This document shows positions 26,401-38,400 of a stretch of DNA of 64,000 bases, one piece after another. Source of the stretch: Rhinopomastus cyanomelas (Eukaryota > Chordata > Aves > Bucerotiformes > Rhinopomastidae); contig VXBP01008606.1 of NCBI GenBank assembly GCA_013400115.1, positions 1,442,528 to 1,506,527 of the forward strand, written 5' to 3'. The first letter of the stretch is position 1, and the number at the start of each line of letters is the position of its first letter. The translations under genes were made by a program, and so were the position numbers. The notes under the pieces are model-generated. The model was given only the letters and a program-made list of their open reading frames with translations, did not search any database and was not told the origin of the DNA.

Positions 26401-29400
26401 GGTTTTTTTTTTTTAAAGGCACTCTGCCAAGCTTAGAAAACATTTCAAGATATATTTGTTTGAAGAAAGATTAACACCATCCTTTGTTCTTCCTGTTACA
26501 GAACTATCTTTGTTTTATTTTTCAAACTAATATTTTAATTTGTATTTGCTAGTTGTTTTATAAGAGGGGTTTACTAGGCTCTTTATTTCACTGTTTGAGA
26601 AGCTCTCTTCCATCTCTTAAATGGCAGTGTCCATAATTTTCTTTCAGTAATAAGCTTACTTAAAAGTTGTGGTGGAAATTGTGGGTCTAGCCTTTGAACC
26701 ATGTTCTGGTGCTTACAAACCCTCCTATTGCTTTGGAGAATTGTCACAATGCCATTTTCTTATCTAGGTCATTACCATACAAATTGTTGCCTTATGAGGA
26801 TATAACTTATTTTGTGACCTGGATGAATTTGATGGGACTTTTTCTTTTGCTTGTTGTATCTTTCTTCAAAACTGAGGTAAACACTGTACCTGGTTTTGAT
26901 CTTGTGCTGGAGCCTGACCTGGCACTCTCCACTGCATTTCATTAGTCACAGGGAACAGTTCTCCTGGTTTTCCTGGATCATATCTTCTTTATGAAGCAGC
27001 TTTTCTTTTATCTTAACAATGTATATGAGAGATGACCTTTTGCTCAAGAAATTTCCACTTAAAAGAGCAGTCATGCTTGAGATCTGTTCCTACCGCTCGC
27101 AAACTCGCAGGCAGGAAACAGGGAGGGTTACAGAGACTTTAACCCACCTTCCTGCCCTCCTTTGCCAGTGCAAAGGCAACAGAGGTTGCTGCAGTGAAGA
27201 TAGCTCAGCTTTAGCCATCCATGTGCTCTCAGATCTCCAGCCTGAAGCACCCTGTGACCTGCAGCTGCCACGTGAAGGTGCCACACAGCAGACCTTGAGC
27301 TCAAACAGCTCAGCCTATTAACCACTGTGGTATAAACCACTGTCAGCTTGTGGTTAAACTACAGTGGTCTGTGAACAGCCCAGGAGAGCAGTTCTGACTC
27401 ACGTGTCCTATGGTTTTTATTTGTTGGCTTGAGGAGGTTGAGGCTTCTCTTAAAAATTAGGATTTTAAGGTTACCAGCTATACCAGTAGCCAGGTGTGAA
27501 ATGGACCCCACAAGCCCATTGCTTGTTGTCCTTCTCCCTCCCTCAGCCAGAGACAAATTTTCTTTCAAGTACCTTCATGTATTTACCCAGCAAAAAACAT
27601 CCACAATCATCTTCTCTCCTGCTTGATGGTGGTATATTCCGGGATGGGAGTGTGTAAACTTGGTAGGTCCTGGGTAATTTTAACATTTACCTCACACACT
27701 CCACCCAAGTATTTATCTTTACTTTCCTATGGCTGCAGGCTCAGCAATAAAGATGTTACACTGCTTCACCTAATAGCTAACTGTTTGCTGCTTTATCAGC
27801 ACATAAATATCCCTCAGTAAAGAGGGCACAATTCTTCTGTGTTTATGTGGCAACAGAACTGCAACAGCCAAAAATTCTCATTTAAAAAAAAAGTATGTGC
27901 TTTTAAAGATAATTCGCAGAGCAGTCTAAACCATACTCCCTCAATCACTGTCCTCCATCACTTCCTGACATTCTTTGATCAGATATAAATGAAGAGTCAT
28001 GTTTCTTTGCCCTGATCAGATATGTACGTGATCTTGAAACCAGGTTTCCAACACAAGTACCTGAAATCACTAGTTGTAATTTCCTATTAATATTCCTTAG
28101 TATTTGTAAAACTGAAAAACTGCTGGCATGACAAACGTTTGAGTAACAGCTATGAAAATTCTTCTGCAGACTGATCAGGAAATGGGGCAAATACAGTCAA
28201 AGTGGTTTCCATCTGAGGAGGTGAATAAGGATTTTTCTTTACATATTTATTCATCTGTAGTCAGGGAAGCAGCATTAACTGCAATGTGTTGACAGCACTT
28301 CATTAGCTTTACTTTGAAGTGAAAGCTCATCAGAAGATAAATATTTAAGAGACTGCCTGGAAAGAGAGAAGCTGGATCTGAATCCTGGATCTATTGAGTG
28401 TTGCAGTTGTGATTCGTTAGTTCAAAAGAAAAACTACACAACTCTAAATTACACACCTCCTTGGAACAGTTGTAGCTTCGATTCTCTAGCCCAGCGAGAG
28501 TACAGTACATTAAGTGTGCTAGAAGAAAGATAAAATCACTGCAGAAAAAAAAGAGAATCTTCAAACCAAGCTGAGTTTGAGGCTAACATGTAGTCTAAGG
28601 ACTTTTTTTTTTAAACATCTATCCTCATTTTTTTTATCTTCAAGCTGCCTGGGTCACCAGGGTCTTTCATCAAAGGAAATAGGATATTAATCTCTGCCAA
28701 GAAAATCCAGTAAGGAAGCATCAGTTTCTTAAAGGTAAGGATTCAGTGCTCAGGCGGGCAGATTTTTGTTATTTTTAAAAAATTCAGTGCTCTGCTGAAG
28801 AATTTTACTCCAGAAAACTTGAAAAAACTTCTGATCTCAGCACAATCCCAGACCCAGGAAGATTTACCTAAGCAGAAATGTGCTTTTTCACAAAGTTCAA
28901 TGCTTTGACATAAACTATTTAACTAGCTCTTCACATTGTTGACAGCAAACAAAACCCACTTGGAGTTATAGAAAGTTCTCTGAGTCCATTCAGCATTGTG
29001 AAAAACAGAAGAGGAAGAAAAATTCTGTATGAGGCTTACAGCCCTGAGATGTTAGAGATCCCAACTCTTCACATGAGGATTGTTAGATGGTTAAAAGAAG
29101 CAGAAGATAGGTATCAAGACCTAGTTTAGCTTGGCTATAATATGATAGATGGGGAGCTGGTGTTGACCATGGGCAGAACCCACAGATCATAGAATCACAG
29201 AACATTAGGGATTGGAAGGGACCTCGAAAGACCATCTAGTCCAATCCCCCCACCACAGCAGGATCATCTAGATCCAGTCACACAGGAACCTATCCAGGCG
29301 GGTTTTAACGTCTCCAGAGAAGATGACTCCACAACAGCCCTGGACAGCCCATTCCAGTGCTCTGTAACCTACTTATACACAGACCAGTAAAATATCAAGA

Positions 29401-32400
29401 ATTGCACTTGTCTGGGTTAATCTTTCAAAATAAGGTTTTGAACTCTTAACAAAAACTTATCGGACTAATTTTTTCTAAACCAACCATCATTGCCAAGTTC
29501 TCCTCCACAGCAGTGATTTTCACTGTTGTTCCGCAAGAAACCCTTCCCCTTCTTACGTGCTTTGTCTTTTACAAACACAAAAGGCTTTGTTATTTTGTAA
29601 TGAAATTACTGAATTTCAGAGCACATTTATTACTCTCAATTTTACACTGACCTGCATACAACCATTTGCCAGAAGGCCTCTGGTTTTCTCCTGATTCCAT
29701 CCTGATGTTCAGCATACATCCTGCCTCCCATCTCTGCATTCAAATATGCCAGACTACTCAGATGCTAGAAGAGGTTTCTGAAGCTGTAACTATATAAAAA
29801 AACCTCCATCTCCTTCTTCACCAGTTCACTCTTATTCTAAATGCTTGGTTTGCCCAGTTCCAAAGACAATTCAATCCCAGAAAACGAGTGTTTCAAGCTT
29901 AGATTCTTTTTCAGGCATGTTTACTCTATATATCTAAATACCTCTGCTTTTTTTTAACTGTAAGTACTATACTCAAAGTGTATCTCCAGTACTACTGCTC
30001 AGTAGGGAAAACAAGGCTGCAGAAGCTTCAGGGCTGGCAGCTCAGTCCGCATCTGAGTTTTTGGATGCAGTTCATTTCTGGGATTTGAACTTGAACAGAA
30101 GCCCAGGAAAGCAGTGATTCAACATACAGTGATTCAGTAAAGTCTAATGCAGCTCTTCTCTTAAATGAAATGAGAAAAGAATAAACCTTCAGCCTATAAA
30201 TCGCTAAGGATCATGGAAACAGGAACCTTGTTCTCAAAGCTAGGCCTAATTTTAGTTAAAATAATTATTTAATGTGTCTTCCCAATCACAGTCCCCAGAC
30301 TGATCTACTGTTGTCTAAAACTTTTTCTTTTGAATAACATACCCACCAGATTCCAGGTTTTCAGACACGTAGAACTACAGCACAGACTTCTCATAAAAAG
30401 GCAGGGGTTTTTATAGCTATGTCTTTAATAAAGACATCACTGTTAAGGAATGCTATAACCTCTGTTGGATTTTTAATAAATGTGTTGAAGAACATTTCTT
30501 CTTCCATTATATAATTTAAAAATTACTACAGTTTTAACAGAATTTAGCAGCATTTAGCACGTGGGATATGCTCAGCTCAGAACTGACAGCTTTGTTGTAG
30601 CTCTGTGCTGAGCAGTAACTCTGAACACTGTGTGAAAACAGAGCTATGGGATGGACCAGCTCTGAAACCCATACATACTTTTTTCCAGAAGAGCTTGCTC
30701 AGTGGAATAGGAGTGGATGATGATCTCTCCTTTGTCACCTCTTTGGGGGCTTCGCTGGCCACTGCCTCCTGTTGAGCTGCAGGTTCAGGGGCTTTTATGG
30801 TCTGCTTAGTTGTCTGTGGCTCTTGAGGAGAAGGAACATTTTTATCTGATTTTATAGAGGTAACAGGCTGCTGCTGTTCAGGGCTCTAGAGAAAAAAAAA
30901 GACATGAACAAAAGGGCTGTTAGAAAAGTGTGAAGGACAAGACACCTGCAGCACACCTGGTACCATAGGTAAGAACACAGATCATACACAGGGCATACAA
31001 GGCAGCAAGGTGCAGTTTATGGGCTGCATCCCCATCCTTTCAAATGAAATAATGCCTTGAGCAGAGGGAGAAAATAACATAGCAACTCACCCTTTACAGC
31101 AGAGATGTTTAATTGTTAAAGAAATGAAAACACTGTCTTTGAGACTGAAAATGACAGTGAGAATAATTCCCCTCTGACTGCATTATTCAGACAGATAACT
31201 TGAATCATCCTACTCACTTTGGTATTAGTTGTCTGTTGGGTCTCTTTTGCAGCCTGAAGGGAAACAAAACACAAAGACAAGTCTGTCTCTGGCAATGTCA
31301 GCGCTCACAGTTACACAGTTCAGGAATTGTCTGTGTTACAAATTACTTTATATTTAGTGAATGTTTGTGAAAGTCCTGGCTTCTGCAACCATGGAAACTG
31401 ATCCCTGGCAGTGGTGGGGCTGCCTGAAGGCACTGCCAGCTCTCATCCCTCTACCTGCAGCAGCATTGCAGCCTTGCGCTGAACTGCTCATGCTGCTGCA
31501 TCTGCAGCCCACAACTTGTTCTTTAAAAATAGATGTATTTACATACCCGTTCCCATTTTCTTCAGGTAAGTCATTACACAGGGTTTTAAAATATTCACAG
31601 AGATTTTTCTGAGCTGAGTCTGCAAATGCAACTTTCAGCACACACATACAAGCCAGAGCTGGGTGTTTTCCACCAGGGGAACTGCATACCAGTCTAGGAC
31701 GTGCTCACATCGCCTTCAGCACGGGAAGCTCTGCTTTCTGGGATGCAAAACAGGCAGATGACTGCCTGGAAACAGGGGACACTGAACAGCAGCGGCTTTA
31801 TAACTCCGAAGCAGAGTTGCAGCTCTACAAAGAGAAGCTCTGCAGGTGCTGGAGCCTGGTTTAGTCCATCTACACACTCTCGTGTATTAGGATGGATTTA
31901 CTTTTTAGTAAAACAATCATTCACAGTAATGAGTCTCCTGGTTTCACCAAAATACATGAAGCCAGGAAGGATCAAATTAGTGCAACTTTCCCCAGAGAGT
32001 GGCACATACTATTGACATCCAGCACGGCTTACACTGAAGACGTGTACCTGAGCCACACAAAAAGAGGAGCAGCAAGCCCCAAATGCCAATAAAACGTGAG
32101 GGCAGCACCCCAGGTTCAGGCAGCCTCTCACAGACTCTGCGGATTTCTTCACAGAATAGGCGAGAATTATTTTGCAGGAGCCAAGAACTTCATTTTGTGG
32201 TTAGCTCTAACGAACAAGATCCAGAGCAAGTGGCAAGTAGTGTGATGCCACAAGCTCCACACAAAAGCACTAATGCCGAAAACAAGTGATTAACCCTTCT
32301 CTTCCAAGTGAAAACTCCATCAATCAGTACACATACACAACAAAACTGGCATGCAATGGGAATAAACGGCGAGACAGGGAACCAACTGTTAAATGCCATC

Positions 32401-35400
32401 CAAAGCCAGTCTTTGAGGTCAGAGAGCCAAATCATATTGCATCAGATTATGTTATAGATCTGTATTAGGATGCATGCTGCTGTTTGAAAACAACATTCAC
32501 AAGTTGCTTTAGTGTTCACGTAAACACAGGACACTGAAAAACAATGTTTCTGTCAACCTAGTAGTCAATCTGTTTTAACTAAGGTACAAAGAATTGCACT
32601 TCGAAGACTTCCAGAGAAAGAACTTTCAGAGGAGAGAGTGAAGTACCTAACATTAAATAGGAATACCTGTATAAAATGGATAACTTCAAATAAAGGAATT
32701 AATTACCTATTAAGCTGTGAACATGAACTAAAGAAATAAGAGAAAATTATGTAAAAAGTAATTACATAAATAAGGCAGATTTTATTGGTGTAAAAAATTT
32801 AGTGCTGTTGCATTTCTCCAAGAGAACTGCTTTAATTGCAGGCAGAAAGCCTTTAAAATTCCATCAAACTTGACAAAAAACCCAAGAATCACTCCCAACA
32901 ACCTACTGCAAGATTTCAAACGTTGGCCAGGTGTGTTTTTTTTATGAGGAAGCCCCAACTTATTACGAAGTATTTAAACTATAATAAATATCAAAACTAC
33001 TAGTTATCAACGTCATATAGGCAACATGAGATCGTAACTTTAAACTTTCAGCAATAACTGGGGACATAAATCAATTGGGAAGATCAGTATTCCTTCAAGT
33101 TATGTGCAGATGACATTTTTATCTCAAAAGTGAGACAGTGGTGGGAACATTTTTGTTAGGAAAGTATTTCAAGGACTCCTTTTGCTATGTGCCCTTGATT
33201 ATAAAGCCCCCTACTCACCAGAAATTCCATGTGGGTGTTTTGAGTGAACATTAAGTATTAATTGCTTTCCTCCCCCAGTGGAAGGGTCTCAGCTTCTGCA
33301 TTCTTCGAGCTAGAAACAAATCCTCTGCCTCTGGGCTACAATTTTCTGTTTCCCCAGCACAGAACACCAGAGCACATTATCTTCAGAGAATGCAGAGATG
33401 CCCAAATATGGACCTTGAGACCAAAAATGTTGTAAGCTGAAAGCTAATGTCCTGAGAAAAAGTCATTTGTACAAAAAGTATTCATTTTAAACAACTTTCA
33501 AATGAATTCTTTGTTCATTTTAAAGCATCCTTGAAAAGGATTTCTTTTCTCCAAATTGAACTTCAAACTCAATCAAAAATTACTTTCAACTGAAAGCAAG
33601 AAGAGTAACTACTTCTGCAGAAAACGATGTCTTCCAGCCTTCTCTGTGCCATATCAGACATTCCAGTTCACCCAATCACCAATTTTAACCACATGACAGT
33701 GCATGCTAATGCAATGGGGACCCTAAAGTCTTCGTCGTAGTTGCGCTGGGCTCTTAAACCTGTCCTACAGTTAGAGGTGCTGTCCACACCTGCGTAGCAC
33801 ATTGTTTGTCAGTACCTTTGGCTGTATTTTTAGGTGCCCAGGGAAGTTTAGTCAGGGTTAGTCAGTGTGACTGGGACACACACAGTGGGCAAGGTTAGAG
33901 GGATTGTTTCAGAACCCTGAATTCACAGATGGTTTCAACAGAGAGATGTTGCACATGAAGATTTCCACACTGTGTGGCACAGAAATGCTCACAGCAGTGG
34001 TTTGCAGAGCACTGGCCCAGCTGGTCAGATGCTGATTTCGGTTACCGATTAAATAACTTTGCTCTGTGACAGGAGCCATCTGTTACTGCTCAGGGTTCTC
34101 TTCTTGCTAGAGTTTCATACAGACCTTATGTCTAAAGAGTTTACTAAATGTACTGTGTCCTAGCTTGGGACTCTCTGCCTTCTTTTTCTTGGCTCCTTTT
34201 GTTTGGGATTCTGCCACTGTCTTCGGAGCAGGCTGCCCACCATGGCCTTTTTCCGCTTTCGATCCCTTTCGTACAACAGCAGTTGAAGTTCAATACTTTT
34301 TGCAAAGTTCTTATTTGGTTCACAAAAGACATTTAAACACTCATGTGTGTAGTATTAAAACAAACATTTCCTTTCTGCTCTGGAAAACCAGTGATGTCTT
34401 TTCTGAGTGACTACACAGCTCTCCTTCGAATTACTTCCATGTCAACAATTAAACAACAGTAAACACCCCAGCTGATTCAAAATTAAACTACAGTTTACCC
34501 CCTAAAATCTTCATGGAGACACAAATCCCACAGAGACTGAGAATTCTGTGTTTTCAGTTGAGTAACTACCTGCCAAACATGCAAGTGTGTGAAAACACCA
34601 TACTTGGGGACTTTAAGATGTTTGCACAATGCATTGTTTAGGCGAAGGGCAGTATGAGTACGTTTCACACACACTAGGTAAAATATTTCAAGCTTGCACT
34701 GACATTCATGAAATTATAAGTGAAAGTTCCAGAAAACCAGCAAGTGGACTAATACTGGAAGTGTTGGCCTCGTGTTGCTTCCTTTTATTCCATTCTAAAT
34801 ATCCACAGAAGACACTTGCTTTGGCAATCATTGCCCACTCGTGCTGGAGACTGGATCTCTAAGAAACTAGGCAGTGGTTTATTTAAGAAACCACTACAAA
34901 ATGCTGCAAAGAAACATTGATAATTGTCCATATGGGGGAAAAATGTAGGATCAGGCTGTTTTGAAAATATGGAAGCAGACAGTTCAGTGCTGATTAAGTT
35001 ACCCTGCACAGGTAAAGGTGGACCTGTTCAAGTCCAACCCTATTAGAAAGGGTTCCATTTAACTCTTCACAGCATTAGAATAATTTTATTAACCACAATC
35101 CAAGTGTCTTCTCAAAACATGTGCTCCCTCACCACCTCAATCTCCTCACTCTGCAGTGTAACCCTCTAGAGATTTATCAGTGCAGGGATAAAACCTGAAA
35201 TTTTCATGTCAGGATGGTGGTTTTTTTTTTTTTTTTCTCTCCTCCATTCTTCCCACCATTTTAATCTTCTCAGAAATAAAAGAGAGAGACACCAAACCAG
35301 AAAGATCCAAGGTTGCTTCACTGAGCATCAGCATGCAAACACAGGTCTGTTCTATGGTAAGTGCACTGTCCATATGCCCTTAATATCACCAATCACAGAT

Positions 35401-38400
35401 ACTGTGGAGCAGCATTTTTCATCAGTTAGTGTCTCAATGCCAAGTTTTAAAAGTCAGTAAGATACCTTTAATTATACAATACAAAACAGGATGTGTTATT
35501 TTTTACTTATTACTCACTGGCATCCTAGACATCATTCTGATCTCCCTTTGGCAATTGATTTCCTAATTTAATTAACAATGAAGCCAATACACAGTGAAGA
35601 AATAATTTCTAAAAGTTGCATTTCCATGAAAATTACTTATGTCCTCTCTCTGCATGATTAAATTCTTCCCTTTAAGAGCTTCATTTTACTTTGTGTTATA
35701 CTTGAACAAGTCAAAAAAAAAAGTTTCCAACAAGTATAATCTTTAAAAGAGGTTGACAAAGATTTCCAGGAACTGTGGAAGTGTGAAGGGGTACAAACTC
35801 CCAAGAAATAATCAACCTACAGTGTTTACGATGTGAAATCTCAAGTGCTGTGGTTGACCTCAGTAGGACAGAAGAAGAAAGGTCCACAGTACTGAATGCA
35901 ACACATATGGTCACGCATGATCACATGAAGTTGAGATCTCAGGACCAAGACTGTTTCACTCAGTGCTGTTACATGCTTCCTACAAAGTGCTTTGCACATT
36001 TAAGAGGCTATGGCCAGTCACACAACCACAGGCCATTTTGCCCTGCAGTGCTCTGTACTGTTCTCAGTACTCCCAACTGCACAGGCGTGTGTGAACAAGT
36101 CAGGATCTGCTACAGGAAGGTCAAGTAGGTGGTTTGGGGCCATGTTGATTCGTGTAAACTCGCAAAAACCAATTAACCTGAGGAAGTATGACTCAGCTCA
36201 TATTCCACTGCCATGTTTACATGGATGAGAAGACAATCACTAAGGATGTGCCCAGACTGCTGGAAGCAGACAAGTTTTTAGCCAGCTGGTTAAAGCCAGA
36301 GGCATCACTGGTTACATCATTTTGCTATAAAGCTACCGTGTTCATGGGTGCTGCCACCTCTAGATTTCAGCAGCAGGGAGGGTGTTCTTGGCCATCTGCA
36401 AAGCTGAAATGGGCTGTGGCTGTTTCTCAGATCTCCAAGAGTTAATAATTCTCTCCTCTCCTAGCCAAGAGGATGAATGGAGAGACACTGAGAGCCCAGG
36501 GGGCATAAACCTCTGCTCCTCTTTGCAAAGGAGAAACACAAGCAGTGAGAATGAAAATACAGCCACAACTCAAAGGGACAATGGTCCCCAGGTGAGTCTC
36601 ACAGCACTCAGGAGTGGCTTAGACTGCCCAAAGGGGAAACCTTCCATAAGAACACACCACTGCCACTGAGGCAGGAGGTATTTCTCGGGGGAAAATTGTT
36701 TATTTCACAGAATTACAGAATTGCCCAGATTGGAAAAGATCTCCAAGATAATGGAGTCCAAATGTTGACCTAACAGTGACAAGCCCTCCACTAAACCATA
36801 TCCTTCAGCACAGCAACAGTGACAGTCCATCGAGGGAAGCGATTCTCCTCCTCTACTCTGCACTTGTGAGATCCCACCGGATAACTGGGTCCAGTTCTGG
36901 ACTCCCCAATATAAGGAGGACACAGAGCTCCTGGAACACATCCAGAGGAGAGCAACTACAATGATCAGAGGGCTGGAGCACCTCCCCTATGAGGATAGGC
37001 TGAGCAAGTTGGGGTTGTTCAGCGTGGAGAAGAGGAGGCTCCCAGGTGACCTGAGAGCAGCTTTCCAATATCTGAAGGGGGCTACAAGGAAACTGGGGTA
37101 GGGTTTTTCATAGGTGCATAGTGAGAGGACAAGGGGAAATGGTTACCAAGTTGAAGAGGGGAGACTTAGGTTGGACATGAGGAACAAATTCTTTCCTGTG
37201 AGGGTGGTGAGATGCTGCAACAGGTTGCCCAAGGAAATTGTGGCTGCCCCATCCCTGGAAGTGTTCAAGACCAGGTTGGATGGGGCCCTGAGTAACTTGA
37301 TCTAGTGAAGATGTCACTGGCTATGCAGGGGGATTGAAACTAGATGATCTTTAAGATCCCTTCCAACCCTGGACATTCCATGACTCTATAATTCTGTATC
37401 TGCACTACTCTCCAACACCCAGGGATGGGAACTCCACACCTTCCTGGGAAAACCATCCCAATGCCTCCATTTCACACATCAGCTGAAAAGCCTGCAGTTT
37501 TCTGTACAACAGCTGATAAATTAACCTTTTAACATAATTATTCTTTAATGTAGTGAAAACATACTTTGTGTCAGGCAAAGATGCGGTGAAGATGCAGGAA
37601 TTCTTTGTAAAAGAAACCTCCTGTTTACCCTGTATACAGAGAGTTTGCATATCCTGCTACTCATCTGGATTTGTTTACCCTCACAGGTCTGATAGCAAAC
37701 CAAACCCAGACAGCATATTTAGCAGCAAACTGCAGTCCACCCACACCTACAGTCATCTGTTCCGGGCACTCACGGCTGCACTCAGAGGCTCACTCTGCTC
37801 ACGGGGCTGAACAAATGGATTTTTCAAGAGCTGTTGAAAGAATGAGTCTCACTGGAAAAGCACAATTTGATAGTGACTTTTCTGAGTATCTTGGAGGACT
37901 TTAGCCCTGGCTGTTGATTTCCAGAGTCAAGTTACAATGAGGGAGCGATGTGTGTGTCCCCTGTACTCACCAAACTTTCCAGAAAGACTCATTTCACATT
38001 TTTAGTACCAGGCTATTTAAAAAAACTGAATAGGGCAAAAAGGATAAAAACATAGCATAGGCACCAGATGATTTTTGTTACTTAACATTTGCATAGAAAG
38101 ACCATTTCCTTTTTCAGGGTTTCATCCTTTTCAGGTTAATTAAATTTTCTCACAGGAATTGCAAGGAAAGTTATTACAGTCATAGCAATGCATAAGGATA
38201 TTGAACCTGGAAGCTCCCAGTTACGCAGTCAGTGGTGTGTCTGTAAGGCACTGAAACACTGGAAGATAAAAGACAGCTTAGGACAAAGTGCCTCACTTCT
38301 GCTTCTGTGGAAACTGTTGGATCAGTCTGGTATTTTCAATGTATCTAACAGCAAACCTGAGCTTTAATAATGAAGTTTTGCTGAATTCACGTAAAAAGGA

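Larger units (their letters stand above)
22386..30678 (-). other. BCAS1: BCAS1 intron 9
   Basis: The intron is 8.3 kb with a gtatgt donor and an aaccccag acceptor. It contains CR1 copies at 25192-25437 and 29186-29370. Two weak phase-0 exon-like stretches (27691-27726 and 25611-25661) could correspond to the missing mammalian SVKEDS region, but neither has a good acceptor. Confidence 0.8.
34266..37773 (-). other. BCAS1: BCAS1 intron 6
   Basis: This 3.5 kb intron contains a T16 tract (35221-35236) and the nested CR1 pair at 36706-37470. It would extend to 39455 if exon 6 is not used. Confidence 0.65.

Noticed and set aside
35108..35146. 18-nt microexon-like stretch (SEEIEV) with AG before and GTGAGG after on the minus strand
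   Set aside because: It is too short, with a weak pyrimidine tract and no counterpart; such intervals are common by chance.
35515..35566. 45-nt phase-0 interval (EINCQREIRMMSRMP) with a GTGAGT donor
   Set aside because: The acceptor is A-rich and very weak, and the Met/Arg/Ile/Cys-rich peptide is unlike the rest of BCAS1.
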